64,000 nucleotides of DNA from Nitrosomonas sp. (lineage in GTDB: Bacteria; Pseudomonadota; Gammaproteobacteria; Burkholderiales; Nitrosomonadaceae): the NCBI GenBank assembly GCA_031316255.1, contig JALDQW010000001.1, positions 1,955,485-2,019,484 of the forward strand, read 5' to 3'. A program made the translations under genes and the position numbers. Shown one piece after another: positions 28,984 through 38,791 of the stretch. The notes under the pieces were generated by a model, which saw only the letters and a list, made by a program, of their open reading frames with translations, did no database searches and had not been told where the DNA came from. The first letter of the stretch is position 1. Every line of letters begins with the position of its first letter.

Positions 28984-29436
28984 ATGGACTTTATCGTTGA
29001 AAAAGATCCTGGTTTAATACCACAAGTACTATCCAAAATTCTGGATTCTTGTATTAATGGCGTGACCCTGGCAGATCCTGATCAGGAAGACATGCCGCTT
29101 GTTTACGCAAACAAAGCATTTGAAACGATTACAGGTTATTCGCAGGAAGAAACGCTGGGTAAAAACTGTCGTTTTTTGCAGGGCAGTGACCGTGATCAGG
29201 AAGCGGTTGCCAAATTAAAAGCAGCGATTAACAACAAGGAGGCCGTTGAAGTTACGTTGAGAAATTACAAGAAAAATGGGGAATTGTTTTACAATCATTT
29301 GATGATGATGCCGCTTTTCGATTCAAAAGATAACCTGCTTTATTTTCTGGGTGTTCAATACGATGCAACCGAGCAGGTGAAAGCCGACGAAGAAATTAAA
29401 CGATTACGCGCACGCCTGCAGGAGCTTGAAAAATAG
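28984..29436 (+). CDS. short LOV blue-light photoreceptor
   Basis: A 150-residue protein consisting of one LOV (flavin-binding PAS) domain plus a C-terminal helix. The photoactive Cys62 lies in GKNCRFLQG. The flavin-contact motifs NYKKNGELFYNHL and the Gln in LGVQYDATEQ are all present, so FMN binding and a cysteinyl-flavin photocycle are expected. The last 20 residues (KRLRARLQELEK) form a heptad-like dimerisation helix. There is no kinase, GGDEF or DNA-binding output, so it must act through a partner. It is last in the gluQ-flavoprotein-SRPBCC series. Confidence 0.92.
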   Translation: MDFIVEKDPGLIPQVLSKILDSCINGVTLADPDQEDMPLVYANKAFETITGYSQEETLGKNCRFLQGSDRDQEAVAKLKAAINNKEAVEVTLRNYKKNGELFYNHLMMMPLFDSKDNLLYFLGVQYDATEQVKADEEIKRLRARLQELEK

Positions 29437-29576
29437 CGTGGTGGAGAAATTAACAGTGGTTTGGCATCCGGAACAAATTTATACTGCATGTTTACCGCGT
29501 TAAAGTCCATTTTTCATCCGACGGGTAAATAAACTGGAAAAAAGAAATATGAAAGGGTATGATACCCGCTTTGTAC

Positions 29577-29666
29577 GGAGGTGTGGCCGAGTGGTTTAAG
29601 GCAGCAGTCTTGAAAACTGCCGTAGGGGTGACTCTACCGTGAGTTCGAATCTCACCGCCTCCGCCA
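29577..29666 (+). tRNA. tRNA-Ser (anticodon UGA)
   Basis: A 90-nt tRNA including an encoded CCA. The acceptor stem GGAGGTG pairs with CGCCTCC (one G-U). The anticodon TGA is at 29611-29613 in a 7-base loop closed by CAGT/ACTG. A long variable arm typical of class II tRNAs follows, then the T arm GAGTTCGAATCTC and discriminator G. It reads UCA and other UCN codons. Confidence 0.97.
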
Positions 29667-29776
29667 TTTTCATATCCGCACACCTCCGCAATAATCCATA
29701 AAATCTAATTTCTCCCAACACCTCTGATCAACACATTCAGAAATTCAAACTTTTATGTGCCGTTTCTATAGTCGTG

Positions 29777-29794
29777 CACACTGGAACCAGTGTG
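29777..29794. repeat. 18-bp palindrome
   Basis: CACACTGG-AA-CCAGTGTG is a perfect 8+2+8 palindrome in the tRNA-Ser to 29853 gap. It could be an operator or a small hairpin. The same half-site (CAGTGT) appears in another palindrome at 30363, on the other side of the small secreted gene. Confidence 0.5.
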
Positions 29795-29852
29795 AGGCGT
29801 ATCGGGTAACCGTATTTCTGTCGCGACCGTACCGGAAAGCTACATTTTCTGA

Positions 29853-30254
29853 TTAAAAAATCTTGTTTAAATTTAATACAGTACCCGCAGGTAAATCACA
29901 ATTCTCGCTGTCATTCGACGGGTTGTCATCTTTGTCACTACAGGATATTACTGTAGCCGATCCAGTTGAGTTATCGCCATTAAATGTGATGTCGACTTCA
30001 ACATTGACGGTGCCGAAAATAGAGCTTAAACGAACGTTATTACCATTACGGATCCCGCTTATCGCTTCCCAACCTGATTCGAATGGTGAAGGGTCCAACG
30101 TTATTGCTATCATGACGCCATTTTTTTCATGAATTGATGCGAAGCCGGCAATAGTACCGCCAAAATTATATGAATAAATGCCATCAAATGGGCCTGCAGC
30201 ATGTGTTGCAGTAGTGGATAATAAAAAGACGAGCGCTACAATGATTCGTTTCAT
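29853..30254 (-). CDS. small secreted hypothetical protein
   Basis: 133 residues from the ATG at 30254, chosen because AGGAG lies 9 bases upstream and it gives a clean signal peptide (MKRIIVALVFLLSTTATHAA). The mature part is beta-rich and Gly/Asn/Asp-rich, with two Cys (SCSDK, ENCDLP) that could form a disulfide. No family is recognised. It is transcribed alone, between palindromes at 29777 and 30363. Confidence 0.7.
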   Translation of the reverse strand: MKRIIVALVFLLSTTATHAAGPFDGIYSYNFGGTIAGFASIHEKNGVMIAITLDPSPFESGWEAISGIRNGNNVRLSSIFGTVNVEVDITFNGDNSTGSATVISCSDKDDNPSNDSENCDLPAGTVLNLNKIF

Positions 30255-30362
30255 TATATGTTTCTCCTGTGATTTATCTGATGCAGTGAAATCCAAGCAA
30301 ATTCAATGGTCCGATTAAAGGATAGGGTGGTCGTGCATCAATTGACAATAGTAATCGCAAGC

Positions 30363-30379
30363 CAGTGTGATTAACACTG
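30363..30379. promoter_or_regulatory. palindrome upstream of the secreted protein gene
   Basis: CAGTGT-GATTA-ACACTG, a 6+5+6 palindrome about 110 bp before the start at 30254, shares its half-site with the palindrome at 29777. It is a possible operator; the binding protein is unknown. Confidence 0.35.
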
Positions 30380-30455
30380 TGCGTTTATTGTATCTCCATT
30401 ACCCGAAATCTTCCAAACATCAGTGTATTGAAAGCCCTATGGAAACGGTTATTCC

Positions 30456-31304
30456 TCAGGACAACTCTATCCACACGGGTTGATGGTCGGACGCTTGTGT
30501 TTTGGTGTCAATGTTGTGGTTTCTTAGGTGACGTTGTAAGCCATCGGTGACGAAAATGTGATCGAAACACTCTGGTCGGTCAACAAAATTCACTGGATGA
30601 ATGCCGACTGTCGGTGCATGCGGTTCATTTGGGTACATTATTGATCGTGCATCTAGAAAAGACGGGACGCCATTTGAAAATGGTGCAAGAATTTGTGAAC
30701 GCTCGTTCGCTGTAGCCGGAAAATTCAAATCGCCGCAGAGTATGGCCTGAACAGGACGTGAGAAGACTTCGAAAGGACTGCCTTGTTCAGAAGTTTGAGG
30801 TGTGCGATCGGACATGGCGCATGCTTCGGCATGCAAACGACGGATTGACTTGATCTGGATTTCACGTTGTTTCTGAGAGTAATACTCGAGATGTGTGGTC
30901 ATAATGCGGATAGGGCCGAATGGTGTCGTCACTACAGCTTCTACCAGTATCCGCTGCATGCTCGGGGTTGCCGGTTCGGCTACCCAGGGAAGTAAATGCC
31001 GCCAGACCTGTCCGACAGGTAAACGGGAAAAAACGGCATTGCCAAAGTGGTTGCGGCCGTTATAGCGATCAGGCACATCGGTTGCTGTACCGTATATGGC
31101 GGTATAATCGGGCAGACCAGCAGAAAGTTCGGCAAATTGATCGCCTATCTGGCCGCCGGGTAATCCTGGAAAATTAACCGCAACTTCCTGTAAGCAAATG
31201 ACGTCAAAATCACCCAGTTGACGAATCGTTTTTAGGATACGCTGAAGATCGACTATGCCATCGATGCCGCGCCCCCACTGGATGTTCCAGCTTAATAACT
31301 GCAT
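30456..31304 (-). CDS. endonuclease/exonuclease/phosphatase (EEP) family protein
   Basis: A 282-residue hydrolase with the family's metal and catalytic motifs in order: SWNIQWGRG, CLQEVAVNF, TTHLEYYS, LCGDLNFPA, and ASDHQPVWIEL at the end. No signal peptide is seen, so it is probably cytoplasmic. The family covers nucleases, phosphodiesterases and lipid phosphatases, and the substrate cannot be told from this sequence. It is followed upstream by a PfkB kinase on the same strand, 73 bp away. Confidence 0.85.
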   Translation of the reverse strand: MQLLSWNIQWGRGIDGIVDLQRILKTIRQLGDFDVICLQEVAVNFPGLPGGQIGDQFAELSAGLPDYTAIYGTATDVPDRYNGRNHFGNAVFSRLPVGQVWRHLLPWVAEPATPSMQRILVEAVVTTPFGPIRIMTTHLEYYSQKQREIQIKSIRRLHAEACAMSDRTPQTSEQGSPFEVFSRPVQAILCGDLNFPATANERSQILAPFSNGVPSFLDARSIMYPNEPHAPTVGIHPVNFVDRPECFDHIFVTDGLQRHLRNHNIDTKTQASDHQPVWIELS

Positions 31305-31377
31305 AATGAATGACAGTATTTAAAACAGATTTTGAAAGAACTCTGTATTGTATGAATCCAATGCTGATTAATATTGT

Positions 31378-32313
31378 TTAAAAAATCCGGCTGTTAAAAT
31401 TTTCAAAATAATGCTGGTCAATTTCGTCACGTGTAAAATGGTGGTTTTGTCCGCCGCGGTGTGCTATTTTGAGTGCACCCATCAGTGATCCAAGCTGTCC
31501 TGCTGTTTGCCAGTCCATGTCATTGACAATGCCATAGAGCAAACCGGCGCGATATGCATCGCCGCATCCAGTGGGGTCGACGATTTCAGCCGGTTTGACA
31601 CTGGGAATTCTGATTTGTTTGCTATCTGTATAAATGATTGAGCCTTCAGGGCCCAGTGTGACAATTAATGCCCGGGTTCTGTCCGCAATCGCTTCCAGGG
31701 TAAGGCCGGTACGTTCTTGCAGCAACTGACCCTCGTAATCGTTGACTGCAATATAATCCGCTTTGTCAATAAACTCTCCCAGTTCATCTCCATTAAACAT
31801 GGGCAAACCTTGGCCTGGGTCGAATATAAAAGGGATGCCCGCTGATTTAAACTCTTGCGCATGCTGTATCATGCCGTCGCGACCGTCAGGTGCAATAATG
31901 CCGAGCTTGATGTGTGAAGCATCATTAATGGAATTTAAATGTGAGAAATTCATTGCGCCTGGATGAAATGCCGTGATCTGGTTATCGGCCAGATCGGTGG
32001 TAATAAACGCTTGTGCAGTGAAAGTGTCTTTTACATGTAGAATGCATGACTGATCCAGTCCCAGTTGATCGAATCGTTCGGTATAGGGTTGAATATCATC
32101 GCCGACAGTTGCCATCATGACAGGTTCCCCGCCAAGCATTCTCAGATTGTAGGCAATGTTTCCGGCGCACCCTCCGAATTCCCTGCGCATTTCCGGTACC
32201 AGAAAGGCGACATTCAGAACATGGATTTTTTCGGGAAGAATATGGTTTTTAAAATGATCGGGGAAAACCATAATGTTGTCATAAGCGATAGAACCACAGA
32301 TCAGAGTACGCAT
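31378..32313 (-). CDS. PfkB-family carbohydrate/nucleoside kinase
   Basis: A 311-residue ribokinase-type enzyme. The N-terminal signature GGCAGNIAYNLRMLGG is near residue 47. The C-terminal signature DPTGCGDAYRAGLLYG carries the catalytic Asp and the anion hole, near residue 250. The overall look fits the adenosine kinase-like branch found in proteobacteria, but sugar kinases of the same size exist, so the substrate is left open. A 10-bp hairpin separates it from gcvPB. Confidence 0.85.
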   Translation of the reverse strand: MRTLICGSIAYDNIMVFPDHFKNHILPEKIHVLNVAFLVPEMRREFGGCAGNIAYNLRMLGGEPVMMATVGDDIQPYTERFDQLGLDQSCILHVKDTFTAQAFITTDLADNQITAFHPGAMNFSHLNSINDASHIKLGIIAPDGRDGMIQHAQEFKSAGIPFIFDPGQGLPMFNGDELGEFIDKADYIAVNDYEGQLLQERTGLTLEAIADRTRALIVTLGPEGSIIYTDSKQIRIPSVKPAEIVDPTGCGDAYRAGLLYGIVNDMDWQTAGQLGSLMGALKIAHRGGQNHHFTRDEIDQHYFENFNSRIF

Positions 32314-32392
32314 AATTTTAATATAGAGTCATAAGGTTTGTTGAGCTTGTCGACAGGTTAACCAAAGTTTTGGTTATTGTGAAGTGTTATGA

Positions 32393-32425
32393 TTTCCCTT
32401 TGCGCATTGAGTGCACAAAGGGAAA
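32393..32425. terminator. hairpin at the end of the gcv operon
   Basis: TTTCCCTTTG pairs perfectly with CAAAGGGAAA across a 13-base loop, 64 bp beyond the gcvPB stop. No long T-run follows on either strand, so if it terminates the gcv mRNA it would be a weak intrinsic terminator or an RNA 3'-end stabiliser. Confidence 0.45.
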
Positions 32426-32488
32426 CTTGTTTATACTGAAGTTTTGACTGCGGAAATAAGAGATGCCGAAGATATGGCGTGTATCTGC

Positions 32489-33940
32489 TTAGGTGTCCGG
32501 TTTCCAGCAAAGATCCAGTTCGCGTGCTGCCTTAACGTCGTCAAGCTTTCTTAATGGCATAGTATGGGGTGCGTTTTTAACAAAATCAGGCTGTTCCTGA
32601 ATTTCAGTCAGGATTTCTTTCATGGCCGTTACGAAAGCGTCCAGTGTTTGTTTTGATTCCGTTTCGGCAGGTTCAATTAACAAGCATTCCGGAACCAGAA
32701 TCGGGAAATAGGTTGTCGGAGCATGAAAGCCTTTATCCAGCAGCCGTTTGGCAAGATTCATGGCGGTAACGCCGGTTTTTTCCTTGATGTCTTTCAGCGT
32801 TACGATAAATTCGTGACTTGCCCGGCGGGTAGGGTAGGCGATCTCGAAACCGGACTTTTTCAGTTCTGCCATTAAATAATTGGCGTTCAATGTGGCAAAT
32901 TCAGCAATTCGGTGCATGCCATCTCTGCCCAAAAGACGAACATAAATATAAGCACGTAATAATACGCCAGCATTGCCCATATGTGCCGACAGACGTCCAA
33001 TCGACTGTGGCTGTTCTTTTTCGTTTACCCAGCGGTATTTGCCGTTTTCCTGTGTCACAAATGGTACCGGCAGAAATGGCAATAGACGTTTGGCTACGCC
33101 TACCGGCGCCGAACCCGGTCCGCCACCGCCGTGAGGGGTTGAAAAAGTTTTATGCAGATTAATATGTATGACATCGAACCCCATATCACCGGGTTTTACC
33201 TTACCCAGTACGGCGTTCAAATTGGCGCCATCATAATATAACAAACCGCCTGCCTGATGAACAACACGGCTCATTTCAGTGACATTTTCTTCAAACACGC
33301 CGAGGGTGGAGGGATTTGTCAACATTAAGCCCGCAGTTTGCGGTCCTACAGCTGCTTTTAGGGCATCCAGGTCGACGTTGCCTTCCTTGTCAGTAGCAAT
33401 TTCAACAACTTTGAAACCGCACATGACTGCAGTTGCGGGATTGGTGCCGTGCGCTGCATCCGGTACGATAATTTCGGTACGGGCAAAGTCGCCGCGGGAT
33501 TCATGGTATGCGCGTATCATCATGACACCGATCAACTCGCCCTGTGCACCGGCCATCGGTGCAAGGCTAATGCCGGCCATGCCGGTTACGTCTTTTAAAA
33601 TTTCCTGTAAGTCGTACATACAGGCAAGAAAGCCCTGACCGGTATCATTTGGAGCGAGGGGATGTCTACTCAAATATTGTGGCAGCATTGCCAGTGAGTT
33701 GCACGCGCGCGGGTTATATTTCATGGTACATGAACCCAAAGGATAGAATTCAGTATCTATCGAGAAATTCTTTTGTGATAACCGTGTATAGTGGCGTACG
33801 GTATCCATTTCAGAGACTTCTGGCAACAAAGGCTGTTTTTTTCGCAGAAAATTATCTGGAATACCGTCAATACTTGCTGTTGTTGTCGGTGCTTGAGAAT
33901 AATTACGTCGCCCAGGGCGTGCATGTTCAAATATCAGCAT
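32489..33940 (-). CDS. gcvPB: glycine dehydrogenase (decarboxylating) subunit 2
   Basis: A 483-residue PLP enzyme, the C-terminal half of the split P protein. The PLP-binding Lys is in [17 protein letters not shown] (about residue 267). With GcvPA it decarboxylates glycine and passes the aminomethyl group to lipoyl-GcvH. It is last in the gcv operon, separated from gcvPA by tpx. Length matches the split-type subunit. Confidence 0.96.
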   Translation of the reverse strand: MLIFEHARPGRRNYSQAPTTTASIDGIPDNFLRKKQPLLPEVSEMDTVRHYTRLSQKNFSIDTEFYPLGSCTMKYNPRACNSLAMLPQYLSRHPLAPNDTGQGFLACMYDLQEILKDVTGMAGISLAPMAGAQGELIGVMMIRAYHESRGDFARTEIIVPDAAHGTNPATAVMCGFKVVEIATDKEGNVDLDALKAAVGPQTAGLMLTNPSTLGVFEENVTEMSRVVHQAGGLLYYDGANLNAVLGKVKPGDMGFDVIHINLHKTFSTPHGGGGPGSAPVGVAKRLLPFLPVPFVTQENGKYRWVNEKEQPQSIGRLSAHMGNAGVLLRAYIYVRLLGRDGMHRIAEFATLNANYLMAELKKSGFEIAYPTRRASHEFIVTLKDIKEKTGVTAMNLAKRLLDKGFHAPTTYFPILVPECLLIEPAETESKQTLDAFVTAMKEILTEIQEQPDFVKNAPHTMPLRKLDDVKAARELDLCWKPDT

Positions 33941-33971
33941 GTTAGGTGTTATTGTGTTGAAAAGAGTGAGA

Positions 33972-34466
33972 TTATTTCAATGCAGCCAGTGCTGCATCAT
34001 AGTTCGGTTCATCAGCAATTTCTGGAACAAGCTCGGCATGAACGATTGTGTCCGATTCATCCAGAACGATAACCGCGCGTGCCGTGATGCCGGCAAACGG
34101 CCCTTCTGCAATAGCCACGCCGTAATCTTTCATGAAATTTGCGCCGCGCATCGTTGAGAGTGTAATCACTTTATCCAGATTTTCCGTATCGCAGAAACGG
34201 CTCATGGCGAAAGGTAGATCGGCAGCAATAATGAGGACAACCGTGTTATTCATATTGCTGGCCTGCTCGTTGAATTTGCGAGTGGAGAGTGCGCAGACCG
34301 GTGTGTCTAGACTTGGAACAATATTCAGTACTTTTTTCTTTCCGGAAAAATTTTCAAGCGTGACATCGGCCAAGTCGCGGTTGACCAGCGAAAAAGCCGG
34401 TGCCTTCTGACCAACTTTGGGAAAAACACCGTCGATACGAATTGGATTGCCTAAATGAGTGACCAT
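33972..34466 (-). CDS. tpx: thiol peroxidase Tpx (atypical 2-Cys peroxiredoxin)
   Basis: 164 residues from the ATG at 34466 (AAGGAA upstream); the frame extends to 34508 with 14 unlikely residues. The peroxidatic Cys lies in [14 protein letters not shown] and the resolving Cys in SRFCDTENL, the Tpx pattern. It reduces hydroperoxides with electrons from thioredoxin. It is placed inside the glycine cleavage operon, between gcvPA (84 bp) and gcvPB (31 bp), and so is probably co-expressed under the glycine riboswitch unless it has its own promoter. Confidence 0.95.
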   Translation of the reverse strand: MVTHLGNPIRIDGVFPKVGQKAPAFSLVNRDLADVTLENFSGKKKVLNIVPSLDTPVCALSTRKFNEQASNMNNTVVLIIAADLPFAMSRFCDTENLDKVITLSTMRGANFMKDYGVAIAEGPFAGITARAVIVLDESDTIVHAELVPEIADEPNYDAALAALK

Positions 34467-34550
34467 AACTGTTTCCTTACTTTTTTTGAATAAACGATCT
34501 AAAATCATTTAATGTTAAAAATTGGTTTGTGCTGATAGCTTTCGACGCGG

Positions 34551-35903
34551 CTAGTTGAGTGCCTGTTTGAGTTGTTCAACATAGTTCTGTATATCAGCAG
34601 CTGTTTTCGTTTCTGTCGCACAGACTAAAAGCGTATTTTCCATCTGCGGATAATATTCCTGCAGACTAAGTCCTGCCAGTATGCCTTTGTTTTTAAGTAT
34701 TTCCAGTACATCGCTGACAGGTCTTGATAATTTTAAGACCGCTTCATGGAAAAACGGACCGGTAAATCCTTTTTCAATACCAGAGATTTTTTCGAGTTGT
34801 TGAACCAGATTTATCGTATTTGCATGTGAGTGTTCAGCTACACGGCGCAAACCTTCCGGGCCCAGTAAAGACATGTAAATTGTCGCGGCAGTGACCATCA
34901 AACCCTGATTGGTACAAATATTTGAAGTGGCTTTAGATCTGCGGATATGTTGCTCGCGGGCCTGTAGTGTCAAAACAAAACCTTGTTTTCCATCAAGATC
35001 GTTAGTACGGCCAATAATTCTTCCGGGTATCTGACGGATTAAACTATTTTTACAGGCCATAAAGCCGAAATAAGGACCGCCGCTGGATAAAGGAATTCCC
35101 AATGGCTGTCCTTCGCCGACGGCAATGTCCGCTCCCTTGCTGCCCCATTCTCCAGGAGGCGTTAATAACGCTAAAGCCGTTGGATTGACAACGCCGATAG
35201 CGAGCGCATTTTTGCTGTGTGCCCAGTCAGTCAGTTCATCGACTTGTTCCAGAACACCAAAAAAGTTGGGCTGCGGAATCACAAATGCAGCAAAGTCTTC
35301 GTTGCCGAATTCTTCTAGCGCTTCAGGATCTGTGCGTCCGGTTTCCTGATTAAAGGGCAATTCGATAATATCAATTTTCTGGTTGCTGACTATTGCGCGT
35401 ACAACTTTTCGGTAAACCGGATGAACCGTTTGTGGTATTAGAATACGCCGGGATGATTTATGTGAACGGACAGCCATTAAAACAGCCTCAGCAAGTGCGG
35501 TGGCGCCATCATACATACTGGCATTGGATACATCCATGCCGGTCAGAGAAGCCATCATTGTCTGGTACTCATACAATAATTGAAGTGTTCCCTGGCTGGC
35601 TTCAGCCTGATAAGGGGTATAGGAGGAATAGAATTCACCACGGGTTGTAATTTGCCAGACTGCAGCAGGGATATGATGTTCATAAGCGCCTGCGCCAATA
35701 AAATTCTGGTAAAAACCATCCTGGTTGGCACGCTCCATCATTAACCGTGTGATTTCCATTTCGCTCAACCCGGGTGGAACTTCTTTTAACTGGCCGCTTT
35801 TTAAATCGGCTGGAATTTCATCAAAAAGTGTTTCAATTGAATCTGCACCAATGCTGGCAAGCATTTCAGCGATATCTTCTTTTGTATGTGGGATAAACGG
35901 CAT
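34551..35903 (-). CDS. gcvPA: glycine dehydrogenase (decarboxylating) subunit 1
   Basis: A 450-residue N-terminal subunit of the split P protein. It starts [19 protein letters not shown], typical of GcvPA, with [14 protein letters not shown] and [18 protein letters not shown] further on. It pairs with GcvPB to make the PLP-dependent decarboxylase. gcvH lies 76 bp upstream in the operon and tpx 84 bp downstream. Confidence 0.96.
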   Translation of the reverse strand: MPFIPHTKEDIAEMLASIGADSIETLFDEIPADLKSGQLKEVPPGLSEMEITRLMMERANQDGFYQNFIGAGAYEHHIPAAVWQITTRGEFYSSYTPYQAEASQGTLQLLYEYQTMMASLTGMDVSNASMYDGATALAEAVLMAVRSHKSSRRILIPQTVHPVYRKVVRAIVSNQKIDIIELPFNQETGRTDPEALEEFGNEDFAAFVIPQPNFFGVLEQVDELTDWAHSKNALAIGVVNPTALALLTPPGEWGSKGADIAVGEGQPLGIPLSSGGPYFGFMACKNSLIRQIPGRIIGRTNDLDGKQGFVLTLQAREQHIRRSKATSNICTNQGLMVTAATIYMSLLGPEGLRRVAEHSHANTINLVQQLEKISGIEKGFTGPFFHEAVLKLSRPVSDVLEILKNKGILAGLSLQEYYPQMENTLLVCATETKTAADIQNYVEQLKQALN

Positions 35904-35979
35904 GGTAATGTATGAATGAATTTCTAATAAAAATGATTTAACAAGCGACCGGTTGCTTATTGCAAAAAGTGATCAAGTC

Positions 35980-36369
35980 TTAGTGATCTTCGCTATCCAG
36001 AACTTCTTGATAGCCGGCTGCATCCAGTAATCCGTCCAATTCTGATGGATTGCTTGGTTTTAATTTGAATAACCAGGAGCCAAAAGCATCTTGATTAATG
36101 TTTTCAGGATTATCGACAAGCGGTGAATTGATTTCTACAACCTCACCCGAGACCGGCGCATAAACATCTGCGGCAGCCTTGACAGATTCCGCGACGGCAC
36201 ATTCCTGTTTTTGTGCAAAAGTGTCACCGACCTGCGGTAACTCTATAAAAACCATATCGCCCAGTAATTCCTGGGCATGGTGTGTAATACCTACGCTGAC
36301 TGTGCCGTTCGCTTCGGTTTTAACCCATTCATGTGATTTGGTATATTTCAGATCTGTTGGAATACTCAT
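35980..36369 (-). CDS. gcvH: glycine cleavage system H protein
   Basis: A 129-residue lipoyl carrier. The lipoylated Lys64 lies in [25 protein letters not shown] near the start and the [12 protein letters not shown] strand are also standard. It shuttles the aminomethyl group among P, T and L proteins. It lies 38 bp after gcvT. The lipoamide dehydrogenase (L protein) gene is not in the window. Confidence 0.97.
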   Translation of the reverse strand: MSIPTDLKYTKSHEWVKTEANGTVSVGITHHAQELLGDMVFIELPQVGDTFAQKQECAVAESVKAAADVYAPVSGEVVEINSPLVDNPENINQDAFGSWLFKLKPSNPSELDGLLDAAGYQEVLDSEDH

Positions 36370-36407
36370 GTTTTTACTCCAGTATTGGTTTTTTTAATAA
36401 TCTCAAA

Positions 36408-37499
36408 TTAAATCAGAACGTTTCCGTTCCGTACAAATGGGTATTTTACCACTTTGACGCGTAATTTTTTGTCTCTGACCAATACATTCACTTCATCGTC
36501 TGGAGATATTTCCGAGGCAATACGGGCCAAAGCGATTGATTGATTAATGGTTGGTGAAAATCCACCGCTGGTGATTTCACCTTCAAATTCCTGACCGTCA
36601 TGCTGAGCAGTGACTTTTTGGTGACTTCTGAGGACGCCCCGGTCTTGTAATACAAGCCCGACTAACTGCTGGGATACCTTTGAGTCAAGCAACGCCTGTT
36701 TACCAATAAAATCGCGTTCGCTTTTCAGGTCGACTGTCCAGGCAAGTCCTGATTCCATCGGTGAGGTGGATTCATCCATATCCTGACCATAAAGATTCAT
36801 TCCGGCCTCGAGACGTAAGGTATCACGCGCACCCAACCCGGCAGGTGCCACGCCTGCCGCATGGAGCGCTTTCCAGAATGCGGGCGCTTCTTCAGCCGGT
36901 AAAATAATTTCGAAGCCGTCTTCACCGGTATAACCGGTACGCGCGATAAAAAAATGATTTATTGTGGCGGATTGAAATAGTTTTAGTGCTTCAGTCACTG
37001 CTTTGGATTCTGGAATAACCTGCCAAACTTTGGTGCGGGCGTTCGGGCCTTGCACGGCGACCATGGCCAGATCACGGCGGGGTGTAATTTCCAGGTCAGG
37101 CGCTAATGTTTCACGTTGTTTAAGAATCCAGGCGACATCCTTGTCGGCAGTGCCTGCATTGACTACGATGCGAAACCAGGATTCTGATAAAAAATAGACA
37201 ATAAGGTCATCGATGACGCCACCTTGAGGCGTCAACATACAGGTATACAAAGCTTTGCCTGGGATTGTGAGTTTGTCAACATTATTAGCGACGAGGCGAC
37301 GCAGAAAGTCGCGCGTATTTTCGCCTTTAATATCAATTGGCAGCATATGCGAGACATCGAACATGCCGGCATCCTGGCGGACCTTATGGTGTTCTTCTAG
37401 CTGTGAGCCATAATGCAGCGGCATGTCCCAGCCACCGAAATCCACCATTTTTGCATTCATTTCACGGTGCGTTTGATTAAGGGGTGTCTTTTTCAGCAC
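36408..37499 (-). CDS. gcvT: glycine cleavage system aminomethyltransferase (T protein)
   Basis: A 363-residue folate-dependent enzyme with [15 protein letters not shown] near residue 18, [12 protein letters not shown] with the first domain core, [13 protein letters not shown] (about residue 195), and [18 protein letters not shown]. It transfers the one-carbon unit to tetrahydrofolate and frees ammonia. It is the first gene of the operon, starting about 60 bp after a tandem glycine riboswitch. Confidence 0.97.
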   Translation of the reverse strand: MLKKTPLNQTHREMNAKMVDFGGWDMPLHYGSQLEEHHKVRQDAGMFDVSHMLPIDIKGENTRDFLRRLVANNVDKLTIPGKALYTCMLTPQGGVIDDLIVYFLSESWFRIVVNAGTADKDVAWILKQRETLAPDLEITPRRDLAMVAVQGPNARTKVWQVIPESKAVTEALKLFQSATINHFFIARTGYTGEDGFEIILPAEEAPAFWKALHAAGVAPAGLGARDTLRLEAGMNLYGQDMDESTSPMESGLAWTVDLKSERDFIGKQALLDSKVSQQLVGLVLQDRGVLRSHQKVTAQHDGQEFEGEITSGGFSPTINQSIALARIASEISPDDEVNVLVRDKKLRVKVVKYPFVRNGNVLI

Positions 37500-37558
37500 G
37501 GATTTTCTCCCGGTATTAAAAAATAGTCATTGTACAATGATGATAGTGTAAATGACTT

Positions 37559-37765
37559 CACCCCTCTGTCCTTTTACCTGAGAGATTTACGGAAAAACCG
37601 TGTGCCCCTTCGGTGGTCAGGATTATTTGCCTGACACTCTCCAGATTGCCTGTATCAAGCGGTTTTCAGGGAAAATAATGTTATTAACCTTGCCTGAGCG
37701 ATTCCGGGGGAGTTACGCCTTCGGCGGCGCCTGCTATTGTATTCTTAGGCGCGCTCTCCTGCTTG
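37559..37765 (-). promoter_or_regulatory. tandem glycine riboswitch upstream of gcvT
   Basis: On the minus strand, two aptamers lie in series. The first begins GCAGGAGAGCGCGCC (near 37763) and has the GCCGAAGGCG core and a CTCAGGCAAGG closing segment. The second begins TCTGGAGAGTGTCAGG and has ACCGAAGGGGC, then CTCTCAGGTAAAAGGACAGAG near 37561. These are the conserved elements of glycine aptamers I and II. Such riboswitches turn on gcv genes when glycine is high. The 270 bp upstream, to the divergent gene at 38038, are AT-rich and should hold both promoters. Confidence 0.93.
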
Positions 37766-38037
37766 AACATATGTTGGCTGAGTGCGAACTATACCTTAGC
37801 AAGAACAGTTTAGACAAGACTTGAATAATATTTCGTGATTTCTAAATCCTTGCTGCACTGTAAGTTTTCAATTTAATGTGTTGATTGATAGAATGAAATT
37901 TTGATTGCTGAATATTCATTCGAATTCACAATGTTTTGTGATGGGAATATATTGGTTATAAAGGAATTTTTTGATTTCGAGATAATGCAAATATTAAAAT
38001 AGCTGATCATCTTTATATAAGGGAATTACAGATAATA

Positions 38038-38736
38038 ATGAAAACTGCTCTGATTACCGGTACAAATCGTGGCTTGGGACTGGAATTCGTGCGTCAGTAT
38101 GCGCTGGACGGTTGGCGTGTTCTGGCTTGTACACGAAATCCATCTTCTTCAGCTGAATTAAATCAACTGATGAAACAGTATCCTGGTGCCGTACATGTTC
38201 ATGCGCTTGACGTGGCCAATCATGAACAGATAGCGCATTTGTCGCATGAATTGGCAAAAGAAAAGATAGATCTGCTTATTAATAACGCAGGCGTCTACCC
38301 GACAATGCGTGGTGCGAGCTTTCATCAAATTGATTATGAGGCATGGGCTTACGCATTTGAAGTCAATGCCATGGCGCCGCTTAAGATGGCGGATGCATTT
38401 TATTCGCAAATATCAAAGAGTGAATCGAAAAAGATCATCACGATTACCAGCAAGATGGGGAGCGTTGCCGACAATCGAAGTGGCGGCAGTTATGTGTATC
38501 GTTCTAGTAAATCCGCTGTCAATATCGTCATGAAAAGCCTTGCAATCGATCTGGAATCAAAAGGGATTATCGTGGCATTGCTCCATCCTGGCTGGGTCAG
38601 AACAGATATGGGGGGGGCAAACGGTTTGATTTCTACCGAGAAAAGTGTTTCTGGAATGCGGCATGTCATCAAAGAATTGATACATACCGATACCGGGAAA
38701 TTTTTTGCGTATGATGGCCAAATCATTCCCTGGTAA
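38038..38736 (+). CDS. short-chain dehydrogenase/reductase (SDR)
   Basis: A 232-residue Rossmann enzyme. The cofactor motif TGTNRGLGLEF is near residue 8, NNAGVYP near 85, and the catalytic YRSSK in SYVYRSSKSAVN near 160, with the preceding Ser in TITSKMGS. Family resemblance is to the C-factor/sniffer-like SDRs, whose substrate is often a carbonyl compound. The ribosome site is weak. A class II aldolase-like gene follows after 55 bp. Confidence 0.88.
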   Translation: MKTALITGTNRGLGLEFVRQYALDGWRVLACTRNPSSSAELNQLMKQYPGAVHVHALDVANHEQIAHLSHELAKEKIDLLINNAGVYPTMRGASFHQIDYEAWAYAFEVNAMAPLKMADAFYSQISKSESKKIITITSKMGSVADNRSGGSYVYRSSKSAVNIVMKSLAIDLESKGIIVALLHPGWVRTDMGGANGLISTEKSVSGMRHVIKELIHTDTGKFFAYDGQIIPW

Positions 38737-38791
38737 AAATTCTGTTTTTTTGTAACTATCTAATTAATACTTTCTGAGTAACCAATAAATC

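Noticed and set aside
37600-37824. 74-codon open frame on the plus strand
   Set aside because: It lies antisense over the tandem glycine riboswitch, whose conserved RNA blocks explain the sequence.
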